Counted from the stretch's first letter, positions 45,894-59,689 are shown. The stretch: DNA of 64,000 nt from Physcomitrium patens (GCF_000002425.4 NC_037275.1:6342607-6406606), one strand, 5' to 3'. Translations and numbers: made by a program. The notes: generated from the letters alone by a model not told the origin.

Positions 45894-46835
45894 TTTTTAA
45901 ATGGTGTTCTTAATTGTGTAGAAGGGAATATTAAGTCAAGTATTAAGAATGCAACATGGTTACAATTATGTATGTGAAGAAATAAACAAATGAATAAAAA
46001 TAACAATGTGAAAAACCCACCAGGAATACGTCTCAAAAAATTATCTTTCTTTTCAAGTGGCACTGAGAAGACATTGGTACTTGGTTTGCACACATAAAAA
46101 TCATATTTTGGTGTGTACTCAGCTCCATTTGGCAAGTTTATGTAGAACCCAATAACATCATTTTCAGAATAAGGGCTTCCATACGGCTCCCGAATGGCTT
46201 GATGAACTTTGCTTCCATCAATGTCCCTATTTTGCAACATATGATGATCATTTTACAGCTGAACAGAGATTGAAGAGATTCATTTATTTAGCTACAATTT
46301 TTATTTTTTTTTATTTTTTTTACTACATTTGTCATTTAATTACAAAACAGGAATAGATACCTGTATGCATAGCTGTTAATGTCAAATCCAACTGGAGCTT
46401 GCAAATCCCCTTCCCAAGTACTCCATCCAAGACGAGTATGGCCAGTCTGACCCAAAGCCTTTACAGTGATTTCAAAATACCAAGCACCTTCTATGACACC
46501 ACGAGTAGCTCTTACCATTCGATAACCTTTTTCACTACTAGCTTGTAATTTGTCCAAAGATAATTCAACTTTCTCAGCTTTTTGGTCCTAAATCAGTTTT
46601 TTGTTTTATTTTATTTTTTTCAATTTGTGCAATAGTATAACAAGATTGTTATTTCATGGTAGAAAACGGTATTAGTTATTTGTACAAACAAAACATGAAT
46701 TTATTGTACAACTGAAAAAATGAATATGGTAACCCACAAGACAAGTGGTTTATATATATATATATATAGATATATATATACCATTTTAATAATATTAATA
46801 ACAATACAAAAGCAAGTACTGATAGTTTTATTTCC

Positions 46836-46870
<35 letters not shown>

Positions 46871-47327
46871 AATGGAAATAAAACGATTTGTAAATCAATT
46901 TCTACCTTTGATAGTTGGATCCCATTTTTATCCTCTAATACATACTGCTGGGTTGAACCAATGTCAAATGATTCTTCTAATGTATCCTTCTTAAAAGATT
47001 TGGAGGGCGCTGATCTTTTGTTGCCTTTTCGTGTTGATGTTTTGGTCCATACATTAGTCCGTCTTTTTGGTTTTTTGATAACTTCTTTAACTGCAATGCT
47101 TTGTGAATCGTCACCCAAAATTGATTCTTCTTCATTTGATATAACTTGAATGTTTATCAATGCACCTTCATCTATCAATTTTACTTTACAAAGAGTTTAA
47201 TATAATGATAGTTGTACATTTTATTATGATAAATTATACATATGTTTTAACTTGAAATAGAAAAAATATATTATAATAGTTTAAATTGCAAAGATGAAGT
47301 GTGCATTATTACATTTGATGTGTGTGT

Positions 47328-47359
<32 letters not shown>

Positions 47360-47542
47360 TCATACTGGACAAATAAAATTTGGAGAATAAGAGCTCGTAC
47401 TGATTTCATTTCCAATGCATTCACAGTTGTTAGTAGTAGTTTTCTCTTTGTGTCTTTGAAGATTTTCTTTTTGTATAATTTTAGGCTCATCATCCAAACA
47501 ATATGGATCATCATAGGCTAAAGAATCTATTGTATTATCCAT
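45151..47542 (-). CDS. TRO: TRAUCO/ASH2 homolog, SPRY domain, five exons
   Basis: ASH2-type proteins are core subunits of nuclear COMPASS/SET1 histone H3K4 methyltransferase complexes. Minus-strand exons: 47542 to about 47366 or slightly shorter (N-terminus, boundary uncertain); about 47185-46906 (basic linker); 46587-46361; 46226-46021; 45803-45151. Introns 2-4 have clean GT-AG sites and keep phase. The SPRY domain reads [89 protein letters not shown] and VQFNFGPNF, matching plant TRAUCO throughout with no stop. Like plant members it lacks a PHD finger. About 150 residues follow the SPRY core. Total length is near 510 residues. Intron 2 contains two (TA)n tracts. Confidence 0.92.
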
Positions 47543-49985
47543 TTTAAATTGTGTTTAACAAATTAATGTTAACCTTAATTAAATTTAAAATTAGGTTAAG
47601 ATTACGGATTTGTAAAATAAATATAAATGTGTAACGTCTTAAAAACTTTGATTATAAATACCTCCTTGGTAAATACATAATATTATAAATAAATCAATTA
47701 TACATTACATTTGTCCAGGATCTAATTTAATTTACCATAGAACAAGCAGTTAAATATATGGTATTGAATGAGAAAAAGAAATGAAAAGAAAAATACAACC
47801 TAAAATTCAGTTAAAAATGCACCAAATGTTTTTAGGAAGGCATATTCTGACATTTGCTGGAACAATGACAGATTCTGACTCAACAATACTCAACAATAGA
47901 GCAGTTGCGTTTTTGAAATTCATGTGTATGTTCTTATGAATAAAATAAGTCCAAAATTAACTTTAGCCATCTTTAGTTTAAAACAATAATGTATGTGTAA
48001 ATTATATATATATATATATATATATAGATAGATAGATACACACATATACACACATTAGGCCCTTTGCTTAGTTTTGGGAATAACATGTTATGCAGTATAC
48101 ATGTAAATGTGTAAGCAGGTGAATACATTATAACACACAGTTTTTACCACTTGTTGCAAATACATCCCTCTACTTCTTTGTAGTAAAATATTAAGAATAA
48201 AAAAGAGCATTATAAATGAAAGTGGTTAAAAAATAGATTTGAAAAAATTTCACATTAATAAATTGCTAAATAGATGGATAAGTAGATATCTTGCCTTTGA
48301 AATTGATGAAAAAGAATAAAATAATAGAAAAATAATTAGATATTAATATCTTTAATATATGCAATTTTTTGATAAATATTAAAACCTTAATTTATATTTA
48401 AGATTATCTTTGAACTTATGAATATAATTTTTTTGAACATCATATATAATAATGATTTACCTGTTTTGAAATTCTCATAAATTTTATTTGATATTTAGTA
48501 GTTTATTTTTATTTTAAATTAATTTTATGTATTTTAATATCTAATTAAAATTAGTATTAATTTTTTGGTATTATACATATATTCAATCTTTGATAAAAAA
48601 TATAGCCAAAATAGAAATAAATTAATAAATGAAAAAATTATAAAGAGATCTGAAATTTGCAACTTGCTTATTATATATTGTATTACAAGTAATGCAGGGA
48701 TAGTTAGTTTTATTCTCTTAATACAATACAAGGCTTAAATTTATTGTAAGAGTTATAAAAATGAAGAAAATAAGCATTATTTTGCAAAGACCATTTGACA
48801 AAATAGAAATATTTTATATAATAAATTAGTAGAAAATTATATATAGTAATTAGAGATATAGCATTTTTATGTTATAACATGGCTATTAGGTGAAAGAATA
48901 AATGATTATCTTTATTTGAAAAGATCATTGGAAATAAACAAGATTACAAAGAGGTATTAGAAAATTTGCTTTTTTAATTAGTCTTTGGTTTTTTTAGATG
49001 TCATTAATCTAAGACATGGATACATATTGATGGATGCATCAATGACTTTAGTTTAGTCATTCAATTAATGGTGGCTAGGCCATAAATACGATTCAATGAC
49101 ATTACATGGTAGAAACCATCTACTTGCTTTAGTTCTTGTAATGGATATTCATTTTTATCAATTTGGTCCTTGAATGTACTTCATAAAAGAAAAAATAAGC
49201 ATTGATTTGGATCTTATGATATCTATAGTACTACAAACAATAATTATTGTAACTATTATATTTTTTCTATATTATTTAAATAATAAATTATTATATTATT
49301 ATGTAGCTTCAAATCTGAAATTATTGCTTTGTTTAAGAATATTTTAGAATTTAGAATCATAATTCCAATTAAAAAAGTATTTTTTTGATAATTCAAAGTT
49401 ATGACTTGTATCATACATATTTTATGTTGAATTTTGATTATTAGATTGGTAGATTTTGTTATTCTTAATTGTACCTTTTTATTAAAATCAATAGAATATT
49501 TTCAAATATGAGAAGTATCAACACACTAAATGCACCTTTAGACATATGTTTATTTACAGATAGGCTTCAATTTACTTATAGATCTAACTTCTATAAAGTC
49601 TAATAATGGTCTTTATGTTTTTTTCTTATCTTTAGTACAATTGCAAGTTTAAAAAATTAAACCATATTCTTTTAAAAAAAAATCTAAAAAAATCCATCTT
49701 CTTTACATAACACTTTAAACATTTAATAATATCTTTACCTTCAAATAAGTAAATCTTGTCCACTACCACTTATAAGGCTTTTTTTATTAGATCCTTCTTA
49801 AAATCTTGTTTTAATATTTATGTATAAATAGAGCTAATACTTCAAATATGTTTGCAAAGATTGAATCAAAGTACATATATTACTAGCTAAAAATATCTCT
49901 ATTTGCGGCTTTTCTTAAAACTTGATTTAAGATTCCATCCAAAGCTCTACTTTTAATTTTTTTACTTTAATTTTTATTATTTAAA

Positions 49986-50027
<42 letters not shown>

Positions 50028-50200
50028 TAATTTTTTCATATTTGATTCATTACTTATATTGTATTTTACGAAATTTAACTTTATAGTGCATTGGCTATTT
50101 GACTATAGAACATTTTTAATTAGCCTTAAATTTCTTTTTTATAATCCAAGAAATACATAAGATATTTAAAAGAAACTTGTCTAGAAAATCTTAATCTTCT
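47543..50200. other. AT-rich DNA upstream of the TRAUCO gene
   Basis: The first few hundred bases should include the TRAUCO promoter, but no clear TATA or other element stands out. (TA)n tracts occur at 48003-48026 and 49990-50024. No coding frame is supported. Confidence 0.45.
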
Positions 50201-51420
50201 TTAAATCCTTCATGTAGTCTATTTTTATACCTATTACTTCTAAATTATCTCACATATAATTGTAAAAAATCTAAAAAAATCCTAAATAATTTGTAAAATA
50301 TCTTAAGTATACTTTATCAATCCTAGAAAAATTCTAGATATGTCTTTTAAAAGCTTATCAATTCCAAATAGCTCCATAATAAATCTTAAGTAATCCTAAA
50401 TAATTCTTATTAAATCTAAAATATGTCTTATTAAATCCTATCAAATCTTAGAAGTATCCTATCAAATCATTATTTAATAATAAAAAATCTTAAAATATCT
50501 AAATAAATTCTATTAAAAATTAATTGAATACAAAAAAATATTTAAAAAATCTTTATTAAATTCTTTAAAATCTTAAAAAAAACTATAATTAAAAAATAAC
50601 CAAATTCTATATAAATCTAAAAAAGTCTTAATTGTTTTTTAATAATCTTTATTAATCCTTAATAAATCTAAAAAAAGATTTTTAAAATTATATAATTTTT
50701 TTAATTATTATTGATTTTACTCCAAAATTTACACATAATTTAATTTTATAGTTGAAAAACTCAAGAAAATTAAGAAAAATTGTATTGACAAATTGAAAGA
50801 AAAGGTAATCAAATTATTAGAATAGTAGAAAACCTTATTTTTTAACCTTGATGTAAAAATTTTAATACCAAAATCACTTTCTTGCACTATTAATTTGTTT
50901 TCAAAATTTTCATAAATATTGTTATTTAAGTCTACAAAATTACTTTTGAATCCAATTCAAAAATTATTAATAATATCTAAAATTCTTATCAATCATCAAA
51001 CTACCAACTATCAATATTCTAATCCACTTGAATACTTATAACTTTGAATCTAATCAACCAATTGAATTCAAATTAACATCACAAGTTTAGCACAAATATG
51101 TACAAAAACCTATAAAAATTCACTCATAGATTTGCTATAATAATCTTCCAAAATATATAATCTATTTTATTTCTGAAAAACAAAGTCACTTAAATCAAAT
51201 TTTGACTTTGTATAAGTCTCATAAAGTTTATAAAAAATACAATTTGTCCAAAATCAATTTAAAGAGAATCTTTCTTTAGTCTCTATTCTTTGAGCAACAA
51301 TAAAACCTTGTATTTACTGTAGATATACAATTTTGTGCCTTAGAATTTGGTGTCAACCTTGACTCAAAAATTATCCTATTCAAAAGAATGTACTAGCTAA
51401 TTGCATGAATTTTTTCATTG
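50200..51420 (+). mobile_element. Family-B LTR fragment
   Basis: Contains a decayed TCCTAA-type array (about 50260-50680) followed by the family's 3' part, including TTTTGTGCCTTAGAATTTGGTGTCAACCTTGACTC-like sequence near 51333. It matches the blocks ending near 30300, 54180 and 57790. Its 5' end is not resolved. Confidence 0.55.
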
Positions 51421-51794
51421 AAGGAAGAAGTAGGTTAGTCCAATATTCTTGCAAATTACACCAATGTGATGAATTCATCTTTAATATATAATGGGCAAAT
51501 TTGTGCACCAAATTTATTTTTGTAACTACCAATGAGGCTGTTGAATATCTCCAAAAAACTTAGCTTCTATACAAGAAAGAATTTATAAAATATTGGACAA
51601 ATACTACTCTCTACTTTATATATATAACCATATTGCATGGAAAGGTCAGCATTATGCTTTGAAGTTGCATGTCAAGGTTTCTACTAAAAATCTTCAAGAT
51701 GTACAAATTTTGTTGTCTCACTTTTTTAATAATGCAACTCGATAGATTAAGGCATATGGTAACTTTGAATACATTTGTATATGCTACCATCATA

Positions 51795-51833
<39 letters not shown>

Positions 51834-51949
51834 AAGTATTATAAAGAGGATATCAATGAATGCTTTAGACCTTATATTTCAGCAATTTCAATCTATTGTA
51901 GCTCCTCTAAACTCTAACAATACTTCTTATTAAAAAAAATCTATAATCA

Positions 51950-52420
51950 CAATGGATCTTTTATATAAATATTGAATTTGGATCATAGAGGAGAACAATG
52001 AAATTTTGGTAGTTGATGATTTCCATTGTCAGTATCACTTGATGAACATAACTCTATTAATGGTTGAATTAATGGCAAGGAAATTTACTACTTTTGTCAA
52101 TTTAAACCTTGCCTTTGAAAAAATTGATTATACATATGACTTACTTATATTCTACCAATATCAAAAGATATATTAGCAACTGTTGGAACTAGAATCAATA
52201 ACCATGGCATTAAAAAAATTCAATAATTAGGTGTCTAAAAGATTTGCTACATGGCACTTTAAATCGGTTAAGTTAATCTTCTCTACATAGAAAAAATTTT
52301 ACATAATATTTTCTTTCTTAATTTGGAATTCTTAAAATTGCAACTATAAATGAGTGCTTTTGTAAAAATTGCAAAGAAATTGAGCACAATACTTTTACAT
52401 GTTCTACTTGAGTTATTTTT
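51950..52420 (+). pseudogene. Decayed retroelement gag-like region with zinc knuckle
   Basis: The frame at 52349-52402 encodes NECFCKNCKEIEHNTFTC, a perfect CX2CX4HX4C knuckle. About 300 bp upstream read as broken protein-like sequence (for example GEQ..ILVVDDFHCQYHLMNI) interrupted by stops. It fits the gag or ORF1 of an old retroelement unrelated to the chromovirus; the family cannot be named. Confidence 0.45.
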
Positions 52421-52794
52421 ACTTCACAATCTATAGCAACTAGATTTTAAATTGATTTAAATTTATAAGAGATATGTTAAAAACCAATTTGAATATAATT
52501 TAGATTTATAATGGTTAATTGGCTAAGTAATCAAAATACAAGTTGAATTTAGATTATTAATCTAGCAAGCTAGTTTTTTTATATTTTGAGTTTATTATGC
52601 TAATTTGATATGTTAATTTAAGATTTTTGTGGTACTAAAAGTTATATATTTTATGAATTAATATTTTAATTCCAAAAAAAAAAAATTAAGAAAACATAAA
52701 AAAATCATATGTCAATTTGTAACATATCTAAAAAAAATATGAAAATAAAGGCATGAATAATGTAAAATACATAGTTTCAGGTGCTTTAGGACCT

Positions 52795-54440
52795 ATAGAT
52801 CATGATGTTGTATAATATGAATACTTACTTGAAAATACACTAAGCATCTAGTTGTGGAGGTTAAATAGAAAATGCAACAACAAGATTCTATGAAGTCTAA
52901 TAGAAACTTAATTAAATTCTAAATAATCTTTAATAATCCTAATCAAATTTTAATCAATTCAGAAAAAATTAAACAAAATTACAAAAAAAACATAAAGAAG
53001 TCATAAATTAATCTTAAAAAAATAATATTAAAATCCTAAAGAAATGAAAAAATAAAACCCTTAAGTAAATAACAATAATCTTTAAAAAATTATAAAAATA
53101 AAAATCTTTAAAAAATAAAAAATAATTTTTTGAAAATACTAAAAAAACAATATTAAAAAATACTAAGTAAATCCTAATCAAATCTTGATGTAGCTCTAAT
53201 CAAATTCTAATGAAAATCTAACAATCCTAAAAAAATCCTAAAAAAATCCTAATCAAATCCTAATTTAATTCTAATTAAATCTTAAATAAATTTTAAACCA
53301 AATCCTATTGAAATCTTATTGAAATTTCAACCAAATCCTAATTAAATCCTAATTAAATCTTAATTAAATTCTAAATCCTAATAAAACCTTAATGAAATCT
53401 TAATTAAATCCAAAAAAACTCTAAAAGTTCCAAAACAAATCCTAAGTAAATCTAAATTACTTCCTAAAGTTATTTTAAAATCTCAATAAATATTAATTAA
53501 ACTAATGATCTTGACTAAAGTTTCACTTATATTTTAACTTATAAGTAAGTTATAAGCATACAAAATTTGAAGAAAATAAAGCTCACTAATTGAAAGAAAT
53601 ACTCCCAAAACGTCTCGGATATTGGTTGTCATCCTTCTTTAATTTGAATATTGATTCTCCAATAGAATTTTCTCTTTCATGAATGATTAAATTGCTTAAA
53701 AAATTGACTAATGTATAGATTTCTAAGTCTAAATTGCTTTCATTAATTTTTGCTTCAATCGAATTGACCAATGTTGCAATATTGCAAAAATTATCACTGA
53801 TTCTAAATTTCAATTATTCAAGACCATAACCAACATAAATTCTCATAATCATCAATTTAATTGTTTAATTAATATCAATTTTTAAAAATATATTTAAGAT
53901 AAATATAGTTATATATTAATAAAATTTCACTTATAAATATGCTATGTTACTCATAGAATCCTTAAATTTGTGAACTTCTTTTTATTTTTCAAAATCCAAA
54001 TCCACTAAATATATCTCTTATTTTGAAAAGCCCTCAAAACCTCAATATGAGTTTAAATTATATAAAATAAAATTCTAAAAGTCTTTTCTTAAGTCTACTT
54101 TCAAATCCCACTCTCTAATCAACTAAAAAACCTTGAAGTTATTGTAGATGTGTGGTATTATACCTTGGGGTCTGATTTTGACCTTGATTCACAATTGATA
54201 CTCTTTAAATATCAATTCTTTATATTTTAAAGTGATTTTTGCTAAAATCTATTTTTAATTTCTTCTTAAAAATAACTATATTATTTATTTATTTCATTTA
54301 TTTTGATTTGGCTCACTTATACTCTTACAAAGTAAGAAGAAGTCTCTATTTCAAGAAGGTAGCATTAACATTCATTATTTTTTATTACCTTATCTATTAT
54401 CTATATTTCTAAGATAATTTTTTTAAGTATTTTCATTTAA
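52795..54440 (+). mobile_element. Family-B LTR copy
   Basis: Starts with TGTTGTATAATATG and CTTGAAAATACACTAAGCATCT, has a TCCTAA array (about 53160-53470) and ends with the family's GGGTCTGATTTTGACCTTGATTC and TACAAAGTAAG motifs. It matches 28401-30750 in order and spacing. No internal coding region adjoins it, so it may be a solo LTR. Confidence 0.7.
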
Positions 54441-54899
54441 GCTTCTCTAATATATATATATATATATTTTTAAATATTTTTTCAAATAAGAATTCAAGAA
54501 AAAGTAATATGAATAAAAATAATCTTTCTATGAAAAAGTAAAATTTGCATATTAAATTTGTAAGGCTTTTTTATATAGAAAGAAAAATATGGACATATTA
54601 ATAGTTACAAATTAGCATATAGAAGCAAGCTAGTAATATGAATAGCTGTGCAATAATGTGACAATGTGACAATAGTATGAGATCTACAATAGTGTTAAAT
54701 TTCTTTGTTCTATTGCTCATAGAAGATTGAGCCTTGAGAGATATTACATGTAAGTTAGTTGTTACTTGTAAGTGTATCAATGATGTTGAAGTAGTACTAC
54801 TCAAGTACCACAAGGTTAGAAAGATCCTTAAAGAATTAACATTAGATCTAAATCAATCATAAGTATTAAATTTTTTTACATTATCATATAATAATATAG

Positions 54900-55260
54900 C
54901 TATTAGGAGAAAGAAGAAAGAAACTATTTTAATATAGAAGAGCCTAATTAAAAAGATATAATAAAAAAATATAGATAAAAGATAAACATGTAGTAAAATC
55001 TTGTAGTATCAAAACTATCTTTTTAAAAAATGGATTCTACTTACTTTGTCTGGCCATAAATAAGGTAATATAAGATAAATTAAAAAAATAAAATATATAA
55101 GCATATATAAGAAGGCATTAGAAATTTATTTTAATAAAAAAATAGTTCAAAAAAATAAGAATCGATATCCAAAAAATATTGGTTGTCAACCAAGGTCGAA
55201 ATCAAATCCCAAGGCACAAAATTAGTCATCTATGGCAATTCTAAGGTTCTTTTGTAAATC
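54900..55260 (-). repeat. Antisense 3' fragment of a family-B LTR
   Basis: Reverse complement matches the end of the family-B LTR (CTACTTACTTTGT near 55027, and GTCGAAATCAAATCCCAAGGC near 55195). Its tail-to-tail position with the copy at 52795-54440 suggests an independent truncated insertion or an inversion. Confidence 0.6.
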
Positions 55261-56013
55261 AAAGAATAAGGGTTTGATAGCAAGGCAGATTAGGATTTTT
55301 TTATGGAATTTATTGGTAATGCTCCTCAAAAGATAAACATAAATTATTGACATATTTATAAATTTGTTTTTGAAATTATCAATCCATTTTATAATATGTA
55401 TACAAATAAATCATATCTATACTAATATTCTAAAAATATATATACTAACCATTAAATAATCTAATATATTTTTCATTATATTTTATTTTTCTATTTTTAT
55501 TTTCAGTAAATAAAAATTGATTCTTTTTTATTTATTATTATTTATTATGTTAGATTTTTATTTAATTATATCATTTTTTGTAAAAAAAATAATTAATAAA
55601 ATAAATACTAGGATATAAATTAAAATATTTAATTTAAAGATGATTGTAAAAGAAATTAATCAAAAAATATTTTCTATATGAACAAACTTAAAGCACATGA
55701 ATAAATGAACTTATAAAAAAATAAAATAAAAAAAATTATTTCTACAAGATTATATTTCAATTATCTAATTTTTTTTGTATCTAATATTATTTAATTACTA
55801 ATTATTTTATAGTTTGTGTTTGAAATTAATTTTTATTTTATTTTTTAAGTATAAAAATTGTTAGTATCACATAGTCACATGGAAAGTATAAAAAATAAAT
55901 TACAAGAGGCAAAGCTTGAACCATATATTCAGAGTGTATTGATGGCACTCATACATCAATTTAATTACCTTAACTACATTAATTACATAAACCTTGATTA
56001 GATAAATTCACAC

Positions 56014-56047
<34 letters not shown>

Positions 56048-56404
56048 TAAGCTCTTTGCTTATAGTATTTTTTTTTCTTTTTGAAATTATTATTTTTAGA
56101 TTATTTTTTAATACATTTTGTATATTTTTCATTGATATTGATTTTAATTTTATTCAAGTTTTTGTACTTTTTTAAGAATTCAATAATATCTATTATCTTA
56201 TTTTTGATGATGAAGATCACCTTTTGTACATAAGTATTCATGAAGTGGAAATTCTTCCTTAATTAGTAGTGTATTGCCAATGTCATGAGTAGTACTGATT
56301 CAAGTAATTTGTTCTTCCCTCTTTTGCTTGAAAAATTGTATGTGGTTAATATTTATAATATTAATACTTGGTAATTGTATCATGAAGCAAAAAAACAACA
56401 TAAT
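55261..56404. other. AT-rich intergenic DNA
   Basis: No coding frame or clear repeat is seen apart from a (TA)n tract at 56018-56044. Confidence 0.5.
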
Positions 56405-58050
56405 TTTGTTAGGTAATGTGAATTTTAGCATGAGAATGAACTAAGTGCTTAGTTGTAGAAGATAAATAGAAAAATGCAACAATAATATTCAAACAAGTTT
56501 AATAGAAATTTGAATAAACTCCAATTAAATCTTAACAAATCTAATCAAACTTTAACCAATCGAAATGAAGTTTAAAAGAAATTATTAAAATAATCATGAA
56601 GAAAAAATAATTTTATCTCAAAACAAATAATAAAGAATTTTTTAAAAAAATCTAAAATAAAAACCCTATAGAAGTTAAAAAAAATGAAAGAAATATTAAC
56701 TATAAAAAACTTAAAGAAATAAAAAAGAATTCTAAAGAAATATTGAAAACAAAAATCTTCAATAGATCTTAAGTAAATCCTAAGTAAATCTTAACTAAAA
56801 CTTAATATAATCCTAAATAAGTCCTAATAAAATCCTAAATCAATCTCAATCAAATCCTAATCAAATCTTAACCAAATCTTAAATCCTAAATCAAATCTTA
56901 ATGAAATCTTAACCAAATCCTAATCAAATCATAACCAAATTCTAATAAGATTCTAACCAAAAGTCTAATTAAATCCTAATAAAATTCTAAAAATTCTTAA
57001 TCAAATTTTAAACTACTTCCAATCAAATCCTAATTAAATTGTAATAAATTCTAATCAAATTCTAAACCAATCTATAAAAATCTTAAATAAATTTTAATTA
57101 ATTTTTATAAATATTTTAAATCTTAATAAATTTTAATTAAATTATTGATCTAAACTAAATTTTCATATACATTTCAATTCATGAGAAATTAACAAGCTAT
57201 AAAATTTGAAAAAATCCAACTCACCAATTAAAGAAAAAAGCTCTTGAATCTCTTAGATGCCACCTACCTTCTTTTTGCAATCTAGACGTTGATCTTTCAA
57301 TAATGATTTTACCTTGTTGAACCATTAAATTGCTTCAAAATTTAATTAGTGTGTAAATTTATAAATTCAAATTTCTGCCACCAATTTTTGCTTCAATCAA
57401 ATTGAATTTTTTTTTAAGATTATAAAAACCTTCACTAACTATAAATTTCAAATAGTCAAGATCTTAATCCAATAAAAAATTTATATCTTTTAATCTAATT
57501 TTTGATCTAGATCAAATTTTTGAAATATATTTTAAATAAGCATAGTAACAATCTCGTAAAATTTCAATTGTGAATGTACTACAACATGCATACAGTTGAA
57601 ACCATTGAATATATCTCTTACTTTAAAAAGCCTTCAAAAACTCAATATGCTTCCAAATCATATGAAAACAACTTCCAAAAAACTTTCACTAATTTGCTTT
57701 TAAATCTTCTTATTTGATTAAACAAAAAAAAACCCTAGAATTGTTATAGATCCATTGTTTTATTCCTCAATGGTTTGATTTTGACCTTAGTTCTTAATTG
57801 ATCCTATTCTTAGTATTTTGAGATAAGTTTTGCTAAAATCTATTTTCAATTCTTTCTTAAAGATGCTTATATGTTTTATTTTCTTAATGTACTTTGTTTT
57901 ATCTTATTTATGGCTTTACAAAGTAAATAGAAGCTATTTTTTATTATTTTTTATTTTTTTATAAAAATACAACATTAAAACTAAAAGTTTTTACTACCCT
58001 TCTATCATTTATCCATGTTTTTTTATTATATCTTTTTACTAGGTTCTCCT
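56405..58050 (+). mobile_element. Family-B LTR copy
   Basis: Begins near ATGAGAATGAACTAAGTGCTTAG, carries a TCCTAA array (about 56760-57110), and ends with GGTTTGATTTTGACCTTAG and CTTTACAAAGTAAATAGAAG. Same order as the copies at 28.4 and 52.8 kb. No pol adjoins it. Confidence 0.7.
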
Positions 58051-58133
58051 ATAATAAAATTCAAATTTTTATGTGTCACTAAAAGAAAACACCTCGGTAG
58101 CTTTAGACAACTAAATAGAAAGGGAACAATAGA

Positions 58134-58174
58134 TTAAAAAAAAAGGAAAAAATAAAAATAAATAAATATATATA

Positions 58175-58213
<39 letters not shown>

Positions 58214-58340
58214 CAAAGGAATAGAAGAAGAATAGATAAGAGAAAAGTAGAAAGAAAAAAAAAATAGAGAAGAAAAAAGTAGAAAGAAAAAAGAGGAGAA
58301 GCAAAGAAGGAAAAGAAGAGAAAGAAAAAAGAAAAACGAT
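58134..58340. repeat. (TA)n and purine-rich low-complexity tract
   Basis: A (TA)n/(TG)n microsatellite (about 58166-58214) is followed by about 120 bp of A/G-rich sequence. It borders the GC-rich island. The minus-strand frame over it (Phe/Leu-rich) is a low-complexity artefact. Confidence 0.8.
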
Positions 58341-59640
58341 CAGGAGGGCGAGAGGCTGCCCATGAACGGCGGCAGCCTCTTTGTCGATAGGGGTGTGGCC
58401 GTGGAATCCTTGACTCTGCTTCCTTTCGTGTTCGGTCTGGTTGTTCAAGCTCCGCAGGTTGCGTTTGTTCTGCAGCTGTGGTTTTCGTCCTGCATCAAGC
58501 TACGGTAGCGGCGGTGCTGGGGTTGACGTGGCAAGAATGGAAGACTTCGCCGTTCGTTACTAGTCTGGTTTTTTTTAGAAAAGAGCTCCAATTTTTGCAA
58601 AAGGCTGCGTTAGTACAGCGGAAATCAGGCTTGGCGTTGTCGCAGGAGGTCAAGCTGTGGATTGTCAAGTGGCGGGGGTTAGTTGCGGCTGGGTGTCGGA
58701 GGACCGCCGACTTCTTCCGAAGCGGTGCAATGTCTGTTTTTTTCCTCTCTTCACGCTTCATGAGCTCTGGGCGCTCCGGAACAGTTCTGCTATTCCCTTC
58801 GCATCGTAGGAATGCTGTGGTGCCGTAGTTTGAGTTCACGTGTGTTTTTCTTTTTTCTTTTTTTCTTTTTCTTTTTTTTTCCCCCTGTGTGTGTGGTTAT
58901 GTTGGAGTGCTGCGGTGCAGCACTCTTTTGTTTTTAATTCTTGAGATTGTTTTTTCCCCCGTTCCTGTGACGGAAGGAAGTGTCGATCCCACCGCAATTG
59001 AAGCAGCTGCTGTTGCGATGTTGGAGCTAGTTCCATTCCTGATGTTATGTGCTCGACGAGAAGAGGCAATTTACTTGCTCAATGAGCGATAAGGGAGATA
59101 TCAGCTGAGCGATAAGGGAGATATCACTGGGCTGCGGTGCAGCAGCGAATTCTTCTGTCGTGTTGTCTACACGGTGTGGCGACATCGACGTCGATTTGGA
59201 GGCGCTGGTCGTTGACGATTAGATGCCTACTTGAAAACCTGGAGCACGTAGGCTAGTTCGAAGCACAAGAACGGATCTGACATAACTGGGTAGGAGGAGC
59301 CACCGGCGCCTGGGATGTGTGAAGATCACAAGCATCGCCTCATCGGCGACCTGGTCTTGACGATGCCAAAGAGAATAGGTAGAAGGACATCAGGTCGTGA
59401 AATGCCGAAAGAGTTTTTGTTGCTGTCCTAAGGAGTTTAGCTTGAACACAAGATCAATTGATCTTGCCTTCAATTGTAAGCTGAGTTCTAAAGACTTAGT
59501 AGCTAAGACACGATTATTGAAGGACTGTCGCAGTGTTGAGAATCACCATGTAGTAGTTGTGGAATTAGGCATAGTTGTTGGCAAAGACAATGACCTTTGT
59601 GCCAAGTTGATGGTCAGTAATTAAAATTAAGCATAGTGGA
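58340..59640. other. GC-rich island, no recognised gene
   Basis: About 1.3 kb of GC-rich, undecayed sequence amid AT-rich TE remains. It contains open frames on both strands over 58478-58839, neither with a recognisable domain, a 9-bp stem with 3-nt loop followed by a T-rich run (58905-58935) and two 21-bp direct repeats at 59083-59103 and 59106-59126. It may be a first exon and promoter, a captured gene fragment, or the 3' non-coding part of the adjacent antisense retroelement. Confidence 0.4.
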
Positions 59641-59689
59641 ATTAGGTAATCAAAATTAGAGATTTGAGCCAATGATCCAGTCTTGTTAA

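Noticed and set aside
46701..46898. Minus-strand ORF with Tyr/Ile repeats
   Set aside because: Translation of the (TA)n tracts in intron 2 of the TRAUCO gene.
58478..58828. 116-codon plus-strand ORF as a gene
   Set aside because: It starts at GTG, the opposite strand is equally open, and no domain is visible. Kept only as part of the unexplained GC island.
58905..58935. Rho-independent terminator
   Set aside because: The hairpin followed by T looks like one, but the window is eukaryotic nuclear DNA and no transcript end is indicated.
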